NCBI GenBank assembly: GCA_027605045.1
Contig: JAQFWX010000093.1
Coordinates: 1-64,000 of the forward strand
Length of the DNA: 64,000 nt
Source: Phallus indusiatus
Lineage: Eukaryota; Basidiomycota; Agaricomycetes; Phallales; Phallaceae
Direction of reading: 5' to 3'
Shown here in pieces: positions 49,101-61,742 of the stretch. Position 1 is the first letter of the stretch. Each line of letters begins with the position of its first letter. A program made the position numbers and the translations under genes. The notes under the pieces were generated by a model, which was given only the letters and a program-made list of their open reading frames with translations, made no database searches and was not told where the DNA came from.

Positions 49101-51778
49101 AGCGACGGTATCTCTGAATCTGAAATTTCAGCCAAAAATGGTATGATTGTGGAGAGAAGAAGTCATGGATTTCCATGATTGTATAGATACATATGTCCGT
49201 AGAGCTGACCTGAAACCACCGTTGAGAGAACCACTAAATTGGATCAAAAATCATCCGGGGCTTATGACGTCTTGGGTGACCTTTGGAGGGAAAATTCCTC
49301 AGTCGAGGTCTTATCATCTAGCAAATAGCAAAAATGATGATGTCTATTTTTATAATCCCTCTCCCCACCTTCGTGCTTATTTCCTTTCAAACCGGAGGAT
49401 AGAAGAATTTGCCAATGAGGAGCCGTCGTACGACAAGTCGGAACATTCCGGTCGTGTGAGTACGTGTCCCATAAATGTTTATCGTCCCGCATGGAGTTGT
49501 ACAACCATCTCACATGTACTTCGTAGCTCCGGAAAACTTGCTCTACTTACTTTCGTTATCTTAATTGGCTACACGCATCTACACAGGCTGTCAGCACAAG
49601 ATCTACAACCACCGCCCCATGAATTCAAGAGCTACCACAAAGGCTGCCAACACGAAGGGTCCCGCCCAGTGTAATTCAGTGCCTCGTTAGACACAAACAC
49701 TTCCTTCTCGCGCGCACTGCGCTGGATCTGTCTGGCATGAAGGGATCAACGGAACTGACGATCATTCAAAGTTATTGTATTGGTGTTTTCTCGGAACTTG
49801 CAATTGCGAGCTGTCTCGAGGTGTTCTATATTCGGCTGCCCTATTGCTGAGGATTTTCATATCAAATGAGTTGCGGTGGTCATCAATATGTTCCGAGATA
49901 TGTAATGTATTAGTGTCAGTGCTCTCTGATTGACTGCTTATTTTATTTGTTCCAGACAATTGGATATTTGGGGAACTGGGCAAGGAGAAACGAGAGCTTT
50001 TGAGGTATGCAAGCGGCATGACGTACGCCCCTTAACGTAACTTATCATGATCTCTATCATTAATGGCTTGAGAAATAATGTATTAATGGGTTACTGACCA
50101 CTACAACATAAGCCTCTAAGTCACTCGTTAGCTTCTTCTTAACTCTCGTGTGAACGAACTTAAAACCAGGACTAGAACTAGCACTGGCTTCTTTTGCAGG
50201 GTCTTACCGACGGTTTCTCTCTGCTTCGGAATTTCTAGAAGACTCATAATCCCATCATACATCAAGACTTACGGTACTTGGGTGTCTTCGTTGCCTTCTA
50301 ATTCTCTTCTCTGCGCTCGCGCCAAAGTAGCATAAGGGTATAAGCGATATGCCGACATTCGAACATTCGATATGACCTATCACATATGAGATAGTACACC
50401 CACAAAGTATATGAGGGCGGAACGATGATATGAAGCTACCGTTGTGCCGATTCCGGTGGCTCGCACTAGTACCTTTATTTCCATTTCTCGGTACTTGAGT
50501 GCGTCACACTTAAGGCTGCTGTTTTCTTTCAACTGCGTCCGTGATGCAGATATCATCAAAATGGTACATGTATCGATATCTGTGTAATTCCGTCCCGTGC
50601 TTTAGACCTTTCGGCAAAATAAAGGCCGGACTACAAGACAATCCTATTGGTGAGCACGATGGTAAGCTGTTGTACGTACTTCACCTCAGTCCCAGTGGCT
50701 ACCTCACATTTAGCTGACCCCGACTATAGAACAACAAGGGTTAGTCTATCGCACTTCGCCGCAACACATTCAATTATACATGGATATTGGATATTGAAAA
50801 CTCAGCCGGCGCAACATTCGATGATTTCATCGGCGTTGGAGCATTAAAACACTGACGTTATAAGAGAAGCTTTTGACAGTGCTGGGAAGGAAGGAAACGC
50901 TGTTATTGCATGAAGGGACACTTGAACCCGTCGCTTTATTAGTTTCCCCATTAGGTGGAAGGGGAAGAGCTTTGAAGGCAAGTCACGAATGTCGGGGCGT
51001 CGATGAATCAAACGCAGGCAGACACCTTAGCGGCTAAAAGAAGTTTCATGATATGGATGCACATCTCACACACTCTCACACTCAGGCTATGGCGCAATGA
51101 ATCTTTTATCTTTGAAAAAAGATAGGCTCTAATTCAACGACTTCGCCCTTTCAACTTCTTATGGCCACAATTCAATCTCAAGGGGTGGATCTCTTCTTTT
51201 TCATTAATTATAGGATGTCACCTCCGCCACAAAGGAATTTGGAACCAAACAAAAACAGTGCACCCGCAAGCACCTTGAAGCCATGTTGTGACGAACTTGA
51301 ATGCTGATGCAGATGACTGTGCCGCGTCGCAACGCCACGAAGTCAGGGTCAAACATTTCTAGACATTCCATGTATTTTTCTGGTGTGGAGCTATTCTGGA
51401 CGATGCACCATACATATCTGTGCGGCCAGTGTGCCGTGCTGTCTGGCCACAAAATTCCCATCGCATTTAGTACTAGCCAGGTCCATTAAACTATGGTACC
51501 TGCATAATTACTTTTTTTGATGCCACGTTGCGTATTCATTAGATACGAAACGTCAGTGTTGTGAACTTGGACTCAATAGCAATTCAGATCTATCTGAGTC
51601 GCGTCAACAACGCGAGGAAAGACTGTAGGGCGGCGGGTGAAGACGGGATATATTTACTATGTCATGAGAGTATCTCTGTCAGTTACAGCACTAGAATCAA
51701 CGTTTTTGACACTTTCGTTGCATGCAGGCTTAGATAATATAATTATCTGAAGTGTCAATGCTGCAAGACAAGTATATA

Positions 51779-51812
51779 GGTATGTATATATATATATATG
51801 TATGTGTGTAGG
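51779..51812. repeat. TA/TG microsatellite
   Basis: Alternating TA passing into TATG and TGTG repeats, a simple-sequence tract in non-coding DNA. Confidence 0.7.
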
Positions 51813-54800
51813 TACATTTTAGAACGGCTTCTTTTACTACATTCTTATCACGATTCATGCTCCGAAACAGTACATTTCAGGGAGTTATACAATGTTATAA
51901 TTCATTATTCGTTCAAATCGCAATGCAACCACTGAGATCTCGTTTAGGCAAGTCTAATACGATGGTAACCCCCAATGGTAACGTTCTGGCGGGTGTCAAC
52001 AATGCAATGCAATCGAGTATCAATGGAAATTTCTAGCGCTTTGAACTGTAGTGATGCGACGTCCTGCTAAGTACTTATTATCTTTTATCTTCTTAACCGT
52101 ACTTAACCAAGCAGTGGATCAGCGTTTAATCGTTTAATGAAAGCCTAAAACCAGGACTTCGTCAACATTTTACGACATTAGTTTGACGAGCCAATTGTGG
52201 ATCAATTTCAATGCTGTGCTACGCCTCACAGGCAGCCAGTGCAGCTGTCCGCCATGCAATATGACTTGGATGCATAGATGCTGCTCCTGGGCAACTTGGG
52301 TACCAAAATTGCTGTACAACAGAATATGGCAAATCCGTGAAAAACCGAAACTATTGGATGAACATTTATGATGATGGGCATGTATTAATACTGTACTGTG
52401 CTGGTCGTGCGTTAATTAGAAGCATCTAATGAGACCTTGGCTGAATCTAAGTTGTTTGAAATTGACATCGACAGCGATTATTAGTGATGTATAAAGAACC
52501 ACTGTGGTTGTCATAATCCCTTTAAGGATGATCCTTGCCACAGGCATTTTTCTTCCTTCAATTCTTCCCTTTCTTCTTATCATGACCTCAACAGCCCGCA
52601 TGTTCATCACATTCTCATGGGTAGCCGTAAGCAATTGCAAAAAAAAAGATTTCCTTCCGTCGAATTTTTCCTTTGAGATCACCCAAGCTCCTACGTCCGA
52701 GACTTGAGAGTTGACTTCAAATCGTCCGTGCACTACCACATCTATCTCAGATCGTGTGTCCATTAAAACAAAGTCAATCAATGGTTCACGTATATGATTC
52801 CATTTCACGATGTGACAGTACACTCTCCCTTTGCTCGACGGAGGTGTGCGTACCTAATATTTATGTATTACCTCTGCTGGAATAGTGAAGATCGAACAAT
52901 CTATGACATGCCTTTTTGTTCAAACAAAAAGGCGCTCTCCGACGGCGACGGGAGGAATGGAATGTGAAGCCGAACTCGCAAGTCGAGAGGTTCTGAATAG
53001 AATTTGAGAAGCTATAAACAACCCTTTAAATTTGAGTCTAGTGAGTTCAGCTTTGATGAATTAAGTTTCATTTCGGAATTTGTTTCTCGCGACCAGTTCA
53101 TGAGACAGCAGCCACATACTTTCTCTGCAAACCAAAACCTTTTTCACTGCGCTTGGACAACCTTGGCCTCCACTGCAAAGCGCTGCGGAAGTTATTACCA
53201 AAAGGAGAATCGATCGTCTTTCCCTTTTTGGAGAGTTCTCCTCCTGGTTAGTCAGTTAGCCGATTGAATCTGGATTCTCGCGTGGCGCGTAAGCAGCGCT
53301 CAGGGACCAAATGACGTAATGCTTTCTCGCGGGAGTTATCCATCATTACGTAATAATATATCGCTCTTGAGTAAGACTTTAGTCCCTCTCCATGGGTCTG
53401 TCGTCTTGGCAATTCCTGGTTGGCATAATCGAAGTCAAATGGCTGCGAGGTCGGATTTTCCTATCGATTGGATTGGAACCGCGTTCGATTTTGATTGTTC
53501 AAGTCAATATCCTTTAGCCTAAACGTTATATTCGTGTTATATTGATCACTTGACGAAAATATGGAGCTGATTCATTCGACGTTCGTTCATCACGATTCAC
53601 CCCCTTGTCCTTGCTTTGGTCTTACATCTATTGCTGACTAGTTCATATGTCAGCCACGAAGCTGATGGACTCTAAAAATGTAGAGGATCCGAATTAAGAT
53701 TCGTCTTCAGACAAGATGTAAGGTTTAATATTCTTTTGGCTCTTCACACAGTTTCTTCAGCACTGGGATCCAGACTTCTGATTTTCCTTTACAAGATGAA
53801 AAGGAAATTCGACAAATCCCTTGCAAGCCTTTCTCTTCACAGTAATACCGTTCTCTTTGCACCATGTGGATAGGGTTCAGAAGACACCTGTTCTCCTCTT
53901 CCCACGTTAATAATTATGAACGGACCTAACTTGAGTAGGTCATTCTCACATGAACTCCTACTGTGGTGCACCCGATATCACGATGCTTTCCAGATTTACG
54001 AAAGGTCGGAGTACCCATCGTTATCAAATAGAGGGCGATATCAAAGGATATCTGAAATAACCGAAAAACTGTTGAAACAGAAAATCCAGCCGCTCACTCA
54101 AATAACTCAACTTCTAACGAACATGTGTTGTTGGGCCAGAATTTGAAATGAGAAGAAGAATCCCACCAAGGCACGTGCACGCGAATGATACGCACATCCT
54201 CGCTGCTATAATTACATGTATGGGAGGCGTAAACCACTTACCATAAAGGTGCACGGTGTCAGGTCTACGATAACTTTATTTTTCTCCATCTCTCGGCCTG
54301 TGCGCCGCACCGAAGTAATATATACAAGATATCAAGCGGAGGAGTTTTCAATCTCATTCGTGCCAAAGTTTCTCTACAGGGTCTATCATCAACGTTAAAC
54401 AAGGAACTCACAACACGTTGAAACTCCATTTGTAATAACCTCAGGATAATCATTCAAAATCAGGAAGCTATCGTTATGGCAATTGGAACCTGGAACCTGG
54501 AACTTTTTGGTATGTACGGATTATCTGTGCTGAGAACCGCCGTTTGCTCAACTCATTACCGTCAGTACGGCTTCTGTATATGGCACACTATCAAGAGTCA
54601 TCGAATTATTCCATGGACACCAAATTTACTATGCGGACTCTATGTACATGTGAATGGCCAAAGATCAGCGCCCAATAAAACCCTTTCAAAACTGGTCTCA
54701 ACTAGTAAACGACCTTAGAATCACAGAAGTCTTATGAATTGCACTGTGTCGACCTTTGTAATTTGACTCAAAGTCTTCTATTTCACAACAGTGACAGCAC

Positions 54801-57800
54801 AAGGCATGGGTAATGTGTCAATACACGTCAGTTTTGGCACAGAATCCGTCTCTTCTTCGGTGCCAAGGAGAAAATTACCCGCCACACGGGAGAGCGTCCA
54901 ATGAATAGTGGTATATGTAAGGTGAGCAACCATAATCAAAACGTTCACCGGAGATTAAAACACTGTGCCGTCTTTATCAGACATTCAACTTGGCACAGGT
55001 TGGTTTTATCACTTCGTGGCTAGTCTAAATTGTGTCCTAAAGCCACCGCGACCTGAGTCCTACTGCGTATTGATATTTTGATAAATAGTCATGGCCCCAG
55101 TGTGTGTCGAGCCTTTGTCTAATACATACCGAAAACCAAGATTCCCTGATGCGTATGTAGAATCAATCTGCGCAACTATCGAAAACCATCTTAAAATCCT
55201 TTGGGTTTTGTCGTTCAATACAACCTCCCCCTCCTGCAATTTTGACGAGGATACTAGTAGAGTAACTATGACACATACCACGCATCGGCGGCGCCATGAC
55301 ACTTGCATAGATTTTAAGGAATTTAAACCTCGAATCTCGATTCAGAACGTTTCGTTCTAGCGTCCAGTGATATATTGCACGGGATGTCTTATTTTGGCAT
55401 CAACCGGAAGAAGGCTTCATGGAGGTTACGGATGGTCGTGAATCAATAGTTGTGCTCACCACTCGGGTGGAATCAAGTTAATATATGTACCTGATGATTT
55501 TCTTTTCAATTTACATGTTTTGAAGATGGGCTGTTATCACATTTATTCAATGCTCTGATCTCCCAATTAAGATATATCTATTTTTGAAAGCTTGCCATTG
55601 ATTTGAACACTTCATAATTGACAACACGAATTTCAATCCGTATTCTGATTAAAGAGACTGTGCCAAGTTGCCAAATTGCGAAAGATGGCACTACGACGAC
55701 ACAGCGACAAAGTTATACATTCCGAAGTCGGATTCTGTATATATGAGGTGAACCTCACCTGAGCAAGGAGGTATCGTGAAATGAAACACTGTATTGAAGT
55801 TGAATTGAATACTGCTCCTTTTTGATCTTCGATGCGACACTACTAACAAAAGTGCGACTTCCCCACCGAATTCTTCGAAACGAAAATTATTGCGGGCTCA
55901 AGTCCATGCCATTCTCTTCCATCATTGCGGGAATACAGTGCATAGATGACCTTAATTAGCTGGTGAGCAAGAAAACAGCACGCAGGAATAGGAGCTGCGA
56001 TAATTATTAGTCCCTGGCAATAGACGTGAACCTCGATGTACATACAATCGGTCTAGACCACGCCGAGGAAGTTAGGACTAGCTCGTTCCACCAATACGTG
56101 TGCTTCTTTTTTACATTCATTTGGCTTCTGAGGATCATCATTGGAAGCGAGTCAACTTCTTTCAGAAATCAGCAGTGGTTCCGACTCCCGCCATCGTGGA
56201 GTAATCAGGCTTCAGTCGGCATTGAATTGTTTCAAAGTTCATGGTATATCATGAATGTAGTTTGATATAAATTGTTGCCTAGGTTAAAGCATGTCGCTGA
56301 ATGGACAAACCCCTATTTGACATTTCAAGAGCTAAAAGAAGCCGTAGCATATACAATTTATCTTTGAAACCTTATCAGCGACTTATATTTGTACTTTCAA
56401 GAATTGGTATACGTATCAGGTCTCTGTCAGTCTTGACTCCAGACATGCATTTTTCATAACAAAAGAAGTTTGTTCTGGTAGAGTAAATGGATTGGAAACT
56501 GTCATTCATCTCATATTGTCTCATGACATTGAAGATGTTGTTTCAAGATCACTATTGGAGGCGGCTCATATATTTGCCGGGGCTATCAGCTTCCATTTGG
56601 TTATAATACAAAACTTACAGGGTTTTTTTTTTTTTTCGCTTTTAAAAATGAACCGAGCCACGTAAGAACAGTAGTCTGATCGTGCCATTCACAAATCTTT
56701 ACGTTTAGGGCAACTATCGCTTTTTCGTTCCAGGTTTTCGAGAGCAGCAGACAAAACGGTGCTTGGCAATTCAAGTTCAAGTTCATGTCTAAGGTCCTAA
56801 CTGATTAGTATCTTGAACGTATGATCTTCAAAGATAGCAAGATAGCACGCACGCACGCAAACAGGTCATTGTGGAAAAGATCATATAACATGGCATATTA
56901 GCAGCATGGGTGCCGTATACGTAAAAAAAAGGTTCACAATGAATAGCTTGAGAACGTGCGGAATGGAAAGAGGCCAGAAACCAATGGTGTTCCTGTGAAC
57001 TAGGAGCTTCTTGGTGAATTGTCTGCCAATCAGGACTCTTTCAAGATTGCAGATTCAGCAGCGGATGCTAAAAGTAGCTCGGTTTAAAAGCTTCTATTCC
57101 ATTCCATCATACGTCAACGTCAATATCTTATATCGTGACCATGCCCGTTAATTTATCATGAAAGTGAAATGCAAATCAGGAGTTGATTAACAAAGTTGCG
57201 GGGAAAGGGTCCAAAAGCAGATATACATTTACTAGTGCTTGACACGAATTGTGAGCACCCCGGGAGAGAATAGCTTCCGGTTGGCGTGATCTCATCCAGC
57301 CCTTCTAAGGGATGCAAGACTAGAAAAATAAATTTCCGAAAGAAGCATGATCAAAGATATGACAGCGCGTAAGCGAACAACCTACGGAATTTCAAGGCGA
57401 GCACTATTTCCTTCGAGTTCTACAACGACGAAGACCGTCCCCTGTTGTGAGGTGAGTGTGCGAAAAGGACTTTGAAAAAACTTCAATAACAACATCTGGC
57501 AAAGGGGGGTTCACGCCAATTATTGTTCCATGCTGCATCCTTTGAGTTCGGGCATTCAAAAACATAACCGGAGACCCTATATTAGGGAGACCCTGCGTGA
57601 AATTTTGAGGTCAATAAATCTAGTAAAGGCAGGAAAAGAGATAGGACAAGAACGTTGGTTATGGAGACCAATGATGACATTTTCAAATTCCCTTCTTTCG
57701 AAAAAAATAAACGAAGGTATTACAACTTTGGGCTACAAGGGGAAATTGCGAGTCTGCTGTTTCATGGGATTTTTGAAATGTTCCAACTTATATAGCTGAT

Positions 57801-60800
57801 GGTAATACAGGGACGTGGCAGTGCTAGATAATCTAGACTCATGACGGTCGAATAGTACACGGAGAATATGGGGTGAGGTTATTTCTTGCAATTGACTTGC
57901 CCCTAAAAATTGGACCTGAATAGAATGCAAGGAGAGGATGAGGCATGGAATAGAGTTCTAGATTTGAAAAGTGATCCGCTTACCGGTGTGAATATCATTT
58001 AGAAGTAGTATTGAAGTTCGTATAGTATCCGGTGGAAAAAAGATGAAAGTCCAAGCCCACAAGTTTTCAGGAGTGGATCTCAGATACACGTCACCGCCGT
58101 TTAGCAAACCGAATACCAACATCATTCATGAAATGTGGGATGTGGGATGTGACATGGCAGCCTCGTGTCCAGAAGCAGATATAGCGTTCCCAGACGAGAA
58201 AGAGATAGGTATCATTGAGATCGATGAACAGGATGAACAGAACAAGAGCGGGAATCGGTCCTTCATCTGGAGTGGAAAAACCAAAAAGCCGAAAGCTACG
58301 GGAAACTAAAATGAGCCGCAGAACATTAATGTAAAAAACGAAAGGAAGTTCAGTTGCATGGACGGGTAATTTAGCAGAACTGTCACTGGGCCGATGTTTT
58401 TGGACTATCCCAGGCTTTGAGCTCTCTCCAAAAGAAGCCACCATCCGCTTTTGTCAATTGCCATGAACCTCGAATGAATATGGAAGACAAGGAGATGAGA
58501 AATGTAATGACGCCGTGACGTAAAATCCCAGAAGACAAGGAGAGAAAAAAGGACGAGAACGTTCACACCGCGACGAGCCTATTGGTGTGGGTGCCAGTGA
58601 TAGCCTAGTAGGACAGGTGCTCAAAGAACACGTAGAACGGCCGGAGATTATTTGAGAAGGAAACCCCGATATGTGGAAATCACACAGAGCAATTTCCTCC
58701 TGGATCTCTCGTTCTTTCGTCCTCGTGAAACGACGCCTAAGTGGACATGCACATGGTGGAAAAAACCGGCGCCAGACCGTGATGTTGTACGGAATGATCC
58801 AGTGGCAGGGTTAAGCAAACTCTAGGATAACCATCGTCAGTGACAACTTTTATGTCAAATCTCTTAGACACTGACGTGGATATCATCGATGACTGGAAAA
58901 ACTCTTTGTGCTTTGCTTGTGAAACGAGGGAATAGATCGCAGTGTCCTTCAGTCAAAGGTTGAAGGTAAACTTCCTTTTTCTTTCTGTACCATGATTTCT
59001 TTCACGAGTACGAAGGGGGTGGACTTTGTCAACTACTTTTCAAACGCGATTGGATGGTCTATTTCTTCAAATCGGCTGAAAACGCTGACCTACAGCTCAA
59101 TATATCAATCCTCATCTCCGTCCGTTGCAGGAAGTCCGTCTGCGGAATACGGCTTTCAGGAATCATTTCCTGAATTGGTTTTTGAAAGGAACATTGGCTT
59201 ACAAGAAGATCTGTTTTCTTGTCACTTCTACTTTCGGACCGTCAGAAGCGGGCTGACAATCAGAAGCTCAGACGTTCAGCTTTAGAAATAACATTTGGCA
59301 AAACTTGAAGGATAGTTCATGTGCGGCATCCTTCTTCAGTGACACATTGGAAAACAATTTCGGCTTGAGGTGAACTTTCTTGTTGATCATTACGCTAAAA
59401 ATTAACGGTTGCTCGATGGTTTTATAATAGGGACGACCTGGATCGTGCACATACTTCTTGTGAAACTTTACCTGCATCCCGGTCTCGGACAATATGATTA
59501 TTCAATTGTGTGCGGAAAACTGGCTAGAACTGTGAGTTTTGGCTATCATATACTATTAGATTTTATGACGCACAGTTCTCTTTCCGTCTGAACGAAGGTA
59601 AAACTTCCGCACCGACCCTCAGAGAAAGACAGTAGGTATAAAAGTCTTTTTTATCACTAACAGAAGGGCATCTTTATTGCCACAAATACGCCTTGGAGTG
59701 GATAAGGTCTGGCGGACGCAGTGGTAAGCATTTGTCGTAATCGTCGAAATTTCTTACTGACGCGAGCTTAAGGAAAACTGAGTGCAGTGTTCGACCAGAC
59801 AAGTAGTTCATACCATGTTATTCCCTTTATCCAATGTTCCCGCCGCGCGATGTGAAATTTGCAGACGTTGTCTTCATGCCGTTCCAAATCTTAGCCTATG
59901 CAACGGTAAGTTACAGTTGTTGCGGGTCTTGTCGCAACACATTTTCCTCACAATCTATGAAGAGGACCTAAGAATCAGCAAGTATACGAAAACGAAATAC
60001 GAGCTGATTCTGGCTTTGAAGCTCCATGGTGGACGGGGCTGACTTGTTTTCACACCTCTGTGCAGTGCAAGCCAAGCTCTTCCCCGGAATTCTGATGAGT
60101 ATGTAATCTTTCCTGTTTTCAGTTCTTAAATTGTTTCGGCCAGCAGCCCAGCGTTTTGTCCATTCATACACGTGCCAGTCAAAGCATGCCCGCCCGGCTT
60201 CCGAAAGAATATCACGAAAAACAATGACATTGGCTAGGGACTTGCTCAAGGCGATTGATCAGGAGGCAACATTAGATATGATGAAACCGCTAGTCCATAA
60301 CATAACGGCTCATCTAGCGCTCCAATCTCGAGAGAAAGTATTATCACCCTCGTCATTCATTTTGAATCTTCATTCACCTTGTGCTACCTTGCAATTGCAC
60401 ATGCTTTCTAGTCCAATTTTGTAAGAAAAAACTTAAAAGACGCTTGTTCTCAAAGATTTTTTCCAGACCAGATCAACAAAAGGCACCTCGCTTGTCGTTG
60501 CATCAGTGAGTCGAGACAAGGTTTGCTTCTTGGGCCGTAACTTTCTCCTCGAAAGAAGTTTCTCCCCCCCCCAGCGCTATTGTGTTAGGCAAGCGAACAC
60601 CCTGATTTTGGTCGGCTCTCCTTTTCAAAACGTACTACACCCTTACCTCCTCTTAGTATATATTTGACAAATTTCCTCGAGTTGCTAAGAAATACTACGG
60701 CTTTGAACAAGACAGTGACTTAGAGATATTGTGTAAGATACTTTCTCTATTTAGAATAAGCTTTTACGGACACTCGCTTCTATACAAACAGGTCTACGTA

Positions 60801-61702
60801 TCGTTTGTTGTCAGATACTCATATCGGCTTTATGCAATTTATTATACACTTCACCTATCATGGTTTTAGGAACGGGAAAAAGTATGTTCTTAATTCAGCT
60901 GTTTTCTTATGAAGGTGTTTAACGTTTAAGGTCCCGCCAGTGCATACTTATTTAGTATTCCACTGTAATGTCACTATCTAACCGCTCAAAGACTCTTCCG
61001 CATTCAATAACGGTGGTTTTATAACGCTGACTTTAGGGGACTTCCGTGCAGGCAAATAACCGAAGTGGCAACTAGTCCCGGATATACCTTGTTAAGATGA
61101 GACTTCGTCCTCTAGACATATCGTAGGCTGACAGGCCTCAGCACGACCTCAGAGTTAAAAAGACCACCAAAAACCCACCAATGGACGTTATCTGGGTGTG
61201 CATTGGCAATTCATAAGGTAATTATAACGAGAGGCTGGCAGTGATTTTCAACGAACCGGGACAATATAGCTGTCTGCATGCTGAATCGGCCATATACATC
61301 ATACGAGAACGATCTCATCTTCCATTCGAGATTCACTGTGCTCCTTTTGTGAGGTACCGCTTGTCGGGTTTAACGTAAAGGACATATGTATGTCGAACCC
61401 AATTCTTCTAAATTCTCGAGATGCAATCCCAGCTTAGTACTTCCAAATCGATACATCTTCTTTCGGGTATCGCCGTCAGCTGGTATTCACAAATCTTGTT
61501 TTCTCGACTCGATCTACAATTCAATCTAATATTCAGAGCGCACCACTTCTCCCAAAAACGAGAGCTGATGCCCCTGACTATGAATTCCCAAGTAAGCCGT
61601 TTGAGCCTTTCTTTGCGATTTGCGGATGGCTGTAGTTTCATGTATCCACGGCAATAACGAAGTCAATAATCTTCTGAGAAACAACTGGTTCTTATCACTT
61701 AC

Positions 61703-61742
61703 GGTACAGCAGGGTACAGCAGGGTACAGCAGGGTACAGCGG
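61703..61742. repeat. Tandem repeat, GGTACAGCAG x4
   Basis: Four head-to-tail copies of the ten-base unit GGTACAGCAG, the last one altered to GGTACAGCGG. Too short to code; probably a simple minisatellite. Confidence 0.85.

Noticed and set aside
59782..60424. Exon-like pieces (CEICRRC, and a helical segment near 60230) with a possible GTAAGT donor.
   Set aside because: Could not join them in one frame with convincing splice sites; no family recognised.
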